The position numbers and the translations under genes were made by a program. A model generated the notes under the pieces. It did not search any database. It saw nothing but the letters and a program-made list of their open reading frames with translations, and was not told the origin of the DNA. This document shows, piece by piece, positions 14,110 through 19,697 of a stretch of DNA of 19,697 nucleotides. Positions within the stretch are counted from its first letter, which is position 1; each line of letters starts with the position of its first letter. This DNA comes from Caldisericota bacterium (GTDB taxonomy: Bacteria > Caldisericota > Caldisericia > Cryosericales > Cryosericaceae): the NCBI GenBank assembly GCA_026390285.1, contig JAPLGH010000174.1, forward strand, positions 1 through 19,697, written 5' to 3'.

Positions 14110-15023
14110 GGTATCCTCCATTGGATGTTACAGCAACTAGGACTGTCCCCTGTTACAAGGTGTTCAACTGTACAGTAGCGCTCGAGGCCGTCCACGATAT
14201 CGAGCATGGCGGTCGGCTTGACGAAGGTTGCAGTGCCGACCTGTATCGCGGTCGCGCCCGCCATGAGGAACTCGAGGGCGTCCTGCCAAGTGGCGATACC
14301 ACCGATGCCCACGACGGGGATGTGGACGGCACGGGCCACCTCCCAGACCATGCGGAGGGCGATGGGCTTGATGCATGGACCGGACAGGCCGGCGGTCACG
14401 TTGTCGAAGACGGGTTTGCGGGTGTGGATATCGATTGCCAGGGCCTTGAAGGTGTTGACCAGCGAGACGGCATCGGCTCCCGCCTGTTCGCAGGCGACTG
14501 CCATGGCCGTGATGTCTTCGGCATTGGGGGATAATTTGACCATGAGTGGCTTGCCGCACACGCGGCGGACCGCCGTGACGACGCTCGCTGCCACGTCGCA
14601 CTTGATGCCGAAGGCCATGCCGCCTTCATGCACGTTGGGGCAGCTGATGTTGAGTTCGATGATGTCGACGCCCTCGGCGCCCGAGACCAGCCGGACGCCT
14701 TCGACGTATTCCTCCAGGTCGCCGCCACCGACGTTGGCGATGATGGCCGTGCCCAGCGTGCGCATGCGCGGTAGCTCGCGCTCCAGAAAGACGGAGATGC
14801 CCGGGTTCTGCAAGCCGATGGAGTTCATCATGCCGGCGGGCGTCTCCCACACGCGCAGACCGGGGTTTCCCTCGCGCGGGTGCAGGGTGAGACCCTTGGT
14901 GCAGATGGCGCCCAGCCCGCTGACGTCGAAGAGCTGGCTGTACTCGGCGCCAAAGCCGAAGGTGCCGGACGCCGCGATGACAGGATTCTTGAGCGTGACG
15001 CCGCACAGATTGGTCTCAAGCAT
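14106..15023 (-). CDS. pyrD: Dihydroorotate dehydrogenase, class 1B catalytic subunit
   Basis: This FMN subunit oxidises dihydroorotate to orotate and passes electrons to PyrK. Family motifs in the 305-residue protein are ASGTFGFG at 18-25, NSIGLQNPG at 67-75, NISCPN at 125-130 with the catalytic Cys128 typical of class 1, VKLSPNAEDI near 162-171 and VVGIGGI near 237-243. The ATG at 15023 has GAGGTGAT upstream and overlaps the end of pyrK by 8 bases, consistent with a stable PyrD-PyrK complex. The C-terminal tail is odd: residues 289-299 are encoded by a 33-base repeat that also flanks the other side of pyrE. Deleting those 33 bases on paper keeps the frame and the same last residues (QWRIP). 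Confidence 0.96.
   Translation of the reverse strand: MLETNLCGVTLKNPVIAASGTFGFGAEYSQLFDVSGLGAICTKGLTLHPREGNPGLRVWETPAGMMNSIGLQNPGISVFLERELPRMRTLGTAIIANVGGGDLEEYVEGVRLVSGAEGVDIIELNISCPNVHEGGMAFGIKCDVAASVVTAVRRVCGKPLMVKLSPNAEDITAMAVACEQAGADAVSLVNTFKALAIDIHTRKPVFDNVTAGLSGPCIKPIALRMVWEVARAVHIPVVGIGGIATWQDALEFLMAGATAIQVGTATFVKPTAMLDIVDGLERYCTVEHLVTGDSPSCCNIQWRIP
14126..14158. repeat. Right arm of the inverted repeat flanking pyrE
   Basis: These 33 bases match the reverse complement of 13502-13534 with a single difference. They begin and end with TGTTACA and contain GGACTGTCC. The arm lies entirely inside the pyrD reading frame and ends just before the pyrE ribosome site. Confidence 0.88.
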
Positions 15024-15768
15024 GCCAGATCACCTCTGCTGCGTCGAACACCGGACCGTCGGCGCAGACACGCTTGTTGCCCGAGACGGTGGGAAACGAA
15101 CAGCCGAGGCAGGCGCCGACCCCGCACGCCATGTGCGCTTCCAGCGACGCCTGACAGGGGACGACGGCTTCGGCGCACAGTTGTGCCACGCGCGCCATCA
15201 TAGGTATGGGTCCGCAGGTCACGACTGTGTCAAACGCAGTCGGGTCAAAGATTGCAGTGCAGAATCCCCTGGTGCCCTCACATCCATCTTCTGTTGCAAC
15301 CTGTACGTCCACCCCGAGAGTCAGGAGTTCGGCAACCGCATAGGGCGTGCTCTTGAAACCAGCGATGACGGTGACGTCACCCGGGGGCAGCGTGCTGGCA
15401 AGGCAGAACACGGGGGCGATGCCGATGCCGCCGGTCACGATGGCGACTCTTCCGTGCAACTCCTCGGTGTAGAAGCCGTGTCCGAGTGGTCCGGTCAGCG
15501 TCACCTCGCCCCCTTCGTCGAGACGTGCCAGCAGTTCGGTTCCCCTGCCGCGCACCTGGTAGAGGAAGCTGACGGTGTCCTCGTCTACGCTGTGGATGCT
15601 GATAGGGCGCGCCAGCAGCGGTTCACGATCCCATGCGTGCACCATGTAGAATTGACCGGGGCCGCCGCCAGTCGTGGCTGCGACGGTCAGACGGTAGACG
15701 TCGTCGGTCAGGCGTTCCTGCAACAGGACCGTCGCTCCTTCGACGTAAGCAGGCGTCGGGTTGGTCAT
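15016..15768 (-). CDS. pyrK: Dihydroorotate dehydrogenase electron-transfer subunit
   Basis: PyrK carries FAD and a 2Fe-2S cluster and transfers electrons from PyrD to NAD+. The 250-residue protein has the FAD-binding RPISIHS at 54-60, GPLGHGF near 93-99 and the NAD-binding VTGGIGIAP at 111-119. The C-terminal iron-sulfur ligands are Cys215, Cys220, Cys223 and Cys235 in CGVGACLGC...C. All expected elements are present and the length is normal. The ATG overlaps the pyrF stop as ATGA with GGAG 10 bases upstream. The gene end overlaps pyrD. Its presence, along with the PyrD type, indicates an NAD-linked enzyme and not a quinone-linked one, in keeping with anaerobic life. Confidence 0.96.
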   Translation of the reverse strand: MTNPTPAYVEGATVLLQERLTDDVYRLTVAATTGGGPGQFYMVHAWDREPLLARPISIHSVDEDTVSFLYQVRGRGTELLARLDEGGEVTLTGPLGHGFYTEELHGRVAIVTGGIGIAPVFCLASTLPPGDVTVIAGFKSTPYAVAELLTLGVDVQVATEDGCEGTRGFCTAIFDPTAFDTVVTCGPIPMMARVAQLCAEAVVPCQASLEAHMACGVGACLGCSFPTVSGNKRVCADGPVFDAAEVIWHA

Positions 15769-16640
15769 GTGTGCAGTGCTCCTACGGCTGCGCGGATGTC
15801 ATCCCGCATGCGTTCCGCTTCGGCTGCGGCATGCTCGGCGAAGTGCTCAGCAGCATCTTCGTGCTTCTTCCACGCCAGCAGGATGCCGCGGCTGGAGTTG
15901 ACGATGCCGCCATTGCCATTTGTGAGGTACAGCGCAACGTCGGCAGCCGTGCCACCCTGGGCGCCGTAGCCGGGGACAAGGAAGAAGACCCTACTAAGCT
16001 GCTGCCTCAGAGCCTGCGCCTCTTCCAGGTGAGTGCAACCAACGACGCCTCCCACACTGCTGTAGCCGCAGGTGCCGACGTGGGGGGCCCCAATCTCGGC
16101 GACACGTCGGGCGACCTCGGTGTAGACGCGGGCACCCGACTTCTGCTCGAGATACTGGATGTCGACGGCGCCCGGATTGCTGGTGCGGATGAGGACGAAG
16201 AGGCCCTTCTCATGGTCCTGGACCCAGGGCAGCCAGGGTTCGATACTGTCCATGCCCATGTACGGTGAGAGGGTCACGTAGTCGGCCTCGAACTCGCCTT
16301 CGAAGTGTGCTCTGGCATACATCTGCGCGGTGGCGGCGATGTCGCCGCGCTTGATGTCCGCGATGGCGATACAGCCCTTGCTGCGGATGTACCGCAGTGT
16401 CCTGGCATAGGCGCGCAGCCCCTCCAGCCCTAGTGCCTCGTAGTAAGCGATCTGCAGCTTGAAGCATGCGCAGCTTGGCGCCGTCGCGTCCACGATACGC
16501 CGGTTGAACTCGAACAGGGCTTCATCGGGACGCGCGAACCCAGCACGGAATTGTGGCGGGAGGTAGTCCAGGGCGGTATCCAGGCCGACGCAGACAGGGC
16601 CGCGCATCGCTACTGCATCAAACAGCTTGTCGACGATCAT
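15765..16640 (-). CDS. pyrF: Orotidine 5'-phosphate decarboxylase (long, type-2 form)
   Basis: PyrF decarboxylates OMP to UMP, the last step of the pathway. The start is the ATG at 16640, with AGGAGGAA upstream and an ATGA overlap with the pyrC stop. Upstream codons in the same frame lie inside pyrC and encode an unlikely arginine-rich stretch. The 291-residue length fits the longer type-2 (mycobacterial-like) enzymes. The catalytic core ADIKRGDI at 94-101 supplies Asp95, Lys97 and Asp100. VGLDT at 18-22 begins the barrel, and VPGYGAQGG at 222-230 with NSSRGI at 248-253 forms the phosphate-binding region. It is in the middle of the operon, between pyrC and pyrK. Confidence 0.95.
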   Translation of the reverse strand: MIVDKLFDAVAMRGPVCVGLDTALDYLPPQFRAGFARPDEALFEFNRRIVDATAPSCACFKLQIAYYEALGLEGLRAYARTLRYIRSKGCIAIADIKRGDIAATAQMYARAHFEGEFEADYVTLSPYMGMDSIEPWLPWVQDHEKGLFVLIRTSNPGAVDIQYLEQKSGARVYTEVARRVAEIGAPHVGTCGYSSVGGVVGCTHLEEAQALRQQLSRVFFLVPGYGAQGGTAADVALYLTNGNGGIVNSSRGILLAWKKHEDAAEHFAEHAAAEAERMRDDIRAAVGALHT

Positions 16641-17935
16641 TGGCGTTCCTCCTGCGGAGCAGTTTCGTCGTGGTAGACGACGCGGCCCGCCTTGACGGTC
16701 ATGACCACGCGGCCGAGCAGCGTCTTCCCCGCAAACGGTGTGTTGCGTCCTTTGCTTGCGAACGCCGTGGTGTCCACGGTCCACGGGGTGTCGAGGTCGA
16801 CAAGCACGAGGTCGCCGTCGTAGCCGGGGGCGATGCAGCCCTTGTTCAGGCTCAAGATGCGTGCCGGGTTTCTGCTCATGAGCTCAGTAAGCCGTGCGAG
16901 CGTGATGTGTCCTGGGCGGACCAGCGTCGTGTAACAGACGCCGAACGCAGTCTCGAGCCCCACCATTCCCGGAGCGCCGGCGGCTTTGTCATCCGTCGTG
17001 TGGGGCGCGTGGTCGGTGGCGATGGCATCAACCCACCCCTGCGTCACGGCACGAATCAGGAAGTCGACATCCTCCTGCGTCCGCAGCGGTGGGTTCACAC
17101 GGTAACTGGTTGCGCTGGTCAGTGCCAGGTGGTGCGGAGTGACCTCACACGTGACCGCCCGTCCCTGTTCCTTGGCTGCGATGACAGCGCGCATGGAGCC
17201 CTCGGTGCTGACGTGCGCGATGTGCAGGCAACAGCCGGCCGCGCGTGCCAGCTCGATGTTGCGGTGCGTCATCAGGTCCTCGGCCAAGCGATAGTCGGTG
17301 TCGGAGAGGTTCATGTCTTCGCAGTGGCACATGACCGTCAGGCCAAGGCGCGATGCGGCTGTCATCGCCTGAAGCATGACGCGCGCGTCCATGACATCGT
17401 GCCCGTCGTCGCTGATGATGCGCACTGCCTCTCCCAGTGATTCGAGGTGGTCGACGGTCATGCCGTCCATGTTCTTCGTGATCGACGCACACTGGTGCAC
17501 GTCGACGAGGCCGATGGCAGCTGCGCGGTCCAGGATACCCTGCACCTGCAGCCTGCTGCTGATGACAGGCTTCGTATTGGCCATGAGGTTGACGGCCGTG
17601 TAGCCACCACGCACGGCTGCATGGCTTCCGCTTGCCAGGTCTTCCTTGTGCGTCAGCCCGGGGTCTCTGAAGTGGGCGTGCAGGTCGCAAAAAGCGGGCA
17701 GGCATGTCAGCCCACCCGCTTCGATTGCGGCGCCGTCAGAGGAGAGTCCACTCCCGACGGCGGTGACGACACCGCCTCTGATGAGGATGTCCATCACCCC
17801 GTCCTGGACGGCATCCCCCGAGCCCTTTTGTCCCTCCCATCCTTTTGTCCAAGATGCGAGGCGTTCTTCAAGGCAAGGGGTGCTGCTGACCACGCGTGCC
17901 CCATGGATCAGCAGCGATGCGGTGTCAGACTCCAT
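16637..17935 (-). CDS. pyrC: Dihydroorotase with an in-frame repeat insertion near the N-terminus
   Basis: Dihydroorotase cyclises carbamoyl aspartate to dihydroorotate. The 432-residue protein is a class I, bacillus-type enzyme. Metal ligands visible are His86 and His88 in DLHAHFRDPG, Asp176 or Asp177 in ISDDG, His204 in MCHCED, His241 in IAHVS, and Asp308 in ATDHAPH. Residues about 18-40 have no counterpart in the usual N-terminus and are encoded by a 69-base element also found in pyrB. Without it the start would read RVVSDAVQDGVMDILIRGG, a normal family N-terminus. The ATG follows the pyrI stop by 6 bases with GAGGAA in between, and the end overlaps pyrF. The insertion is far from the metal site in sequence, so activity is probably kept. 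Confidence 0.95.
   Translation of the reverse strand: MESDTASLLIHGARVVSSTPCLEERLASWTKGWEGQKGSGDAVQDGVMDILIRGGVVTAVGSGLSSDGAAIEAGGLTCLPAFCDLHAHFRDPGLTHKEDLASGSHAAVRGGYTAVNLMANTKPVISSRLQVQGILDRAAAIGLVDVHQCASITKNMDGMTVDHLESLGEAVRIISDDGHDVMDARVMLQAMTAASRLGLTVMCHCEDMNLSDTDYRLAEDLMTHRNIELARAAGCCLHIAHVSTEGSMRAVIAAKEQGRAVTCEVTPHHLALTSATSYRVNPPLRTQEDVDFLIRAVTQGWVDAIATDHAPHTTDDKAAGAPGMVGLETAFGVCYTTLVRPGHITLARLTELMSRNPARILSLNKGCIAPGYDGDLVLVDLDTPWTVDTTAFASKGRNTPFAGKTLLGRVVMTVKAGRVVYHDETAPQEERQ
17816..17884 (-). repeat. 69-bp palindromic element, copy in pyrC
   Basis: This copy matches 18385-18453 at 63 of 69 positions by hand alignment. It contains a 9-base imperfect stem (17833-17841 with 17853-17861, one mismatch) around an 11-base loop, and two copies of CCTTTTGTCC 17 bases apart. 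It lies in frame in pyrC, adding 23 codons. Confidence 0.85.
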
Positions 17936-17941
17936 GTTTCC

Positions 17942-18373
17942 TCAGTCCTTGCCGACCGTGTAGATCTCGTCGCAGTACTGGCAGCGGTACTGGCCGAGTT
18001 CACGGTTCACCAGTGCAAAGACCTGTGGCACGTACTTCTCGACGGACGTGACGCAGCGCGGGTTCTTGCACCTGATGATGTCCTCGACCCGTTCCGGTAG
18101 CTCAGGTTTCACTTTGCGCACGATGTGCTCGTCTTCGATGACGTTGATGGTGACGTTCGGGTCGATGAGCGCCAGCATGGTGACATCGAAGTCGACATTG
18201 TTCTCGATCTTGATGATATCCTTGCGTCCCAGGCGGGTACTGGCCGCGTTCATGATGAGGGCGACCGAGTGGTCGGCCTTGTCTAGACCCAGCTGATAGA
18301 ACATGCGAATGCCCAGGCCTGCGCGGATGTGGTCGATGACGATACCGTTCCTGATGCTCGTGATGGTCAACAT
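17942..18373 (-). CDS. pyrI: Aspartate carbamoyltransferase regulatory chain
   Basis: PyrI binds CTP or ATP and controls the catalytic PyrB trimers in the enteric/archaeal-type dodecamer. The 143-residue protein has the nucleotide-binding N-terminal domain (GIVIDHIRAGLG at 10-21, and the VALIMN strand near 37-42). The C-terminal zinc domain has Cys102, Cys107, Cys131 and Cys134, which contacts PyrB. It starts one base after the pyrB stop. Its ribosome site (GGGGGTGA) is formed right at the edge of the repeat element in the pyrB tail. Presence of an intact zinc domain argues that allosteric feedback by nucleotides operates on this enzyme. Confidence 0.96.
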   Translation of the reverse strand: MLTITSIRNGIVIDHIRAGLGIRMFYQLGLDKADHSVALIMNAASTRLGRKDIIKIENNVDFDVTMLALIDPNVTINVIEDEHIVRKVKPELPERVEDIIRCKNPRCVTSVEKYVPQVFALVNRELGQYRCQYCDEIYTVGKD

Positions 18374-18374
18374 G

Positions 18375-19367
18375 TCAGCTCACCCCCCGAGCCCTTTCGT
18401 CCCTCGCATCCTTTTGTCCAAGATGCGAGGTGTTCTCCAAGGCGATGGGTGCTTTCCCCAGGAGTTTCGAAATCAGGGCCATGCGCGCGTACATGCCGAA
18501 CTTGGCCTGCTTGAAGTAATAGGCGCGCGGGTCGTCGTCGACGTCGTAGGCGATCTCTCCGACGCGTGGCAGCGGGTGCATGACGATCATGTCCTTGCGG
18601 GCGAGGCGCATCTTGTCAGCATTCAGAATGTAGACATCCTTGAGACGGACGTAGTCGTCTTCGTTGAAGAAGCGCTCCTTCTGAACGCGGGTCATGTAGA
18701 GGACATCCAGGTTACCGATGACCTCGTCGAGGCGTTCGACCTCTTGATACTCGATGCCCTTGGCGGCCAGATCTGCGGTGACGTAGTCGGGGACGCGCAG
18801 TTCCATTGGGGAAATCAGGACAAACCGGTTGCCGGGATAGCGTGAGGCGGCCTTGATGAGGGAATGGACCGTGCGACCGAACTTGAGGTCTCCGCAGCAG
18901 CCAATCGTGAGCCCCGTCAGCTGGTGCTTCACCGAGCGGATGGTCAGGAGGTCCGTCAGTGTCTGCGTCGGGTGGAGGTGGCCGCCATCGCCCGCGTTGA
19001 TGACAGGAACGGGCGAGTACTGGCTGGCGATGCGCGGTGCCCCTTCCTTGGGGTGACGTATGACGATGATGTCAGCGTAGCACGCTACCGTGCGGATTGT
19101 GTCGGCGACACTCTCGCCCTTGGCAACTGAACTGGAGGTGGGTTCGGAGAAACCGACGACGCTCCCGCCGAGGCGGAGCATGGCAGCCTCAAAGCTGAAG
19201 CGGGTGCGAGTGGAGGGTTCGTAGAAGAGTGTTGCGAGAATGAAGGAGTCACAGAGGTGATTGAATTGAGCGGGAGATTGAATGATCTGGTCAGCGAAGT
19301 CGAAAATCTCGTCGAGCTCCCCAGGACTGAAGTCCGTCGGGTCAAGCAGGTGTCTGCCTTTAAGCAT
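18375..19367 (-). CDS. pyrB: Aspartate carbamoyltransferase catalytic chain with repeat-derived C-terminal tail
   Basis: PyrB condenses carbamoyl phosphate with aspartate, the committed step of pyrimidine synthesis. The start is the ATG at 19367, with GGGGGA 7 bases upstream. A longer frame upstream lacks any homologous-looking sequence. The 330-residue protein has the carbamoyl phosphate loop YEPSTRTRFSFE at 49-60, the catalytic loop SVAKGES at 80-86 with Lys83, HPTQTLTD at 132-139 and HPLPRVGEI at 264-272. The fold normally ends near LLGK (residue 305). Here 23 further residues come from the 69-base element shared with pyrC, then VS and stop. Removal of the element would give the ending LLGKVS. 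It is the first gene of the operon. Confidence 0.96.
   Translation of the reverse strand: MLKGRHLLDPTDFSPGELDEIFDFADQIIQSPAQFNHLCDSFILATLFYEPSTRTRFSFEAAMLRLGGSVVGFSEPTSSSVAKGESVADTIRTVACYADIIVIRHPKEGAPRIASQYSPVPVINAGDGGHLHPTQTLTDLLTIRSVKHQLTGLTIGCCGDLKFGRTVHSLIKAASRYPGNRFVLISPMELRVPDYVTADLAAKGIEYQEVERLDEVIGNLDVLYMTRVQKERFFNEDDYVRLKDVYILNADKMRLARKDMIVMHPLPRVGEIAYDVDDDPRAYYFKQAKFGMYARMALISKLLGKAPIALENTSHLGQKDARDERARGVS
18385..18453 (-). repeat. 69-bp palindromic element, copy in pyrB
   Basis: This second copy has a perfect 9-base stem (CCTCGCATC at 18402-18410 with GATGCGAGG at 18422-18430) and an 11-base loop. It is translated in pyrB in a different reading frame from the pyrC copy. Its end abuts the GGTGAGC that forms the pyrI ribosome site. 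Confidence 0.85.
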
Positions 19368-19412
19368 ACTGTTCCCCCATTGTCTGAGTAACGGGGCACG
19401 TGACCCTTTGAG

Positions 19413-19440
19413 AGTATATGAAGACACAGGGTTCACACAA
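19413..19440 (-). promoter_or_regulatory. Candidate promoter of the pyr operon
   Basis: On the minus strand TTGTGT (19440-19435) and TATACT (19418-19413) are separated by 16 bases, predicting a start near 19406 and a leader of about 40 bases. The -10 is good, the -35 only half matches. Confidence 0.45.
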
Positions 19441-19485
19441 GGGGCAATCTTCACAGGTCGTTGACACAATACAGGTGACCATGCT

Positions 19486-19518
19486 TGTCATCCTGCACTC
19501 GTGTCGAGTCTCATGACA
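19486..19518. other. Imperfect inverted repeat upstream of the pyr promoter
   Basis: TGTCAT and ATGACA form an outer 6-base stem. An inner 5-base stem (ACTCG/CGAGT) closes a 3-base loop, with a small internal loop between. It lies about 45 bases upstream of the candidate -35 box and could be an operator, or part of a longer leader if transcription begins further out. Confidence 0.35.
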
Positions 19519-19697
19519 ATAGCGCCACAGATTCGTATCAAAGAACGAATATACTGTTGAAGCAAGGCAAAGTAGGAGTAAGCGCGTCAAGTGCCAGTCG
19601 GACGGGAAGTTGCCGCTGGACGAAGAATCCTGCACACAACGAAAGCTGTGGACGGAGATTCGCGGTGCTTATTCCGCATTCCGTTGCCACAAGAGAG

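Larger units (their letters stand above)
19368..19697. other. Upstream region of the pyr operon
   Basis: About 330 bases lie between the pyrB start and the right edge. It contains the candidate promoter at 19413-19440 and an imperfect hairpin at 19486-19518. I see no recognisable gene. A cysteine-rich open frame on the minus strand (19635 to 19360) has no ribosome site and runs through the pyrB start. No clear PyrR-binding structure or classical leader-peptide attenuator with a T-run could be identified. Confidence 0.5.

Noticed and set aside
14206..15969. Plus-strand open frame of 587 codons
   Set aside because: It is antisense to pyrD, pyrK and the end of pyrF, all of which have intact catalytic motifs.
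19360..19635. Minus-strand 91-codon cysteine-rich frame as a pyr leader peptide
   Set aside because: It has no ribosome site and would begin upstream of the likely promoter. It runs through the pyrB start without an attenuator-like terminator.
19591..19697. Start of a plus-strand gene at the right edge (GTG at 19591 with AGGAG upstream)
   Set aside because: The spacing from AGGAG to GTG is about 12 bases. Only about 35 codons are visible and nothing in them is recognisable.

Overview
The window (about 60% GC by eye) is bacterial chromosomal DNA, with most genes on the minus strand. Several features suggest an anaerobic bacterium from a deep-branching lineage with an S-layer: a two-iron superoxide reductase (desulfoferrodoxin), an SLH-anchored surface protein with an ice-binding-like (DUF3494) head, an archaeal-type aspartate kinase/aspartate-semialdehyde dehydrogenase pair, and an archaeal/enteric-style two-chain aspartate transcarbamoylase. 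A Caldisericota/Cryosericota-like host would fit, but this is a guess from gene content and not a demonstrated placement.

Layout. 1-939: the 5' part of a HerA-like (HAS-barrel) ATPase running off the left edge. 1083-1976 and 2042-2437: two unrelated integral membrane proteins. 2564-5155: a membrane-bound hybrid histidine kinase (CHASE4-like sensor, HAMP, PAS, HisKA, ATPase, receiver). It is divergent from an MFS efflux transporter at 5406-6737, which has a near-consensus sigma-70 promoter. 6792-9680: a large modular surface protein convergent with the transporter, with a perfect hairpin between them. 9681-10331: about 650 bases without a convincing gene but with one strong hairpin. 10332-10721: desulfoferrodoxin. 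10903-13388: an asd-lysC operon (the first two steps of the aspartate-family amino acid pathway) with its own promoter. 13537-19367: a complete de novo pyrimidine operon read leftward as pyrB-pyrI-pyrC-pyrF-pyrK-pyrD-pyrE. Its junctions are tight (several 4-base ATGA overlaps), and it encodes every step from carbamoyl phosphate plus aspartate to UMP.

The most unusual signal is inside the pyr operon. A 69-base palindromic element occurs twice, about 91% identical by hand alignment. One copy is in frame near the N-terminus of PyrC and the other is in frame at the C-terminus of PyrB, and the two are translated in different reading frames. Removing either copy on paper restores a normal-looking protein. 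A second, unrelated repeat family (TGTAACA-flanked, 25-base period) forms a 33-base inverted repeat on both sides of pyrE. Its right-hand copy is translated as part of PyrD's C-terminal tail. This resembles the behaviour of Rickettsia palindromic elements, but both sequence families here appear different and cannot be identified without searching.
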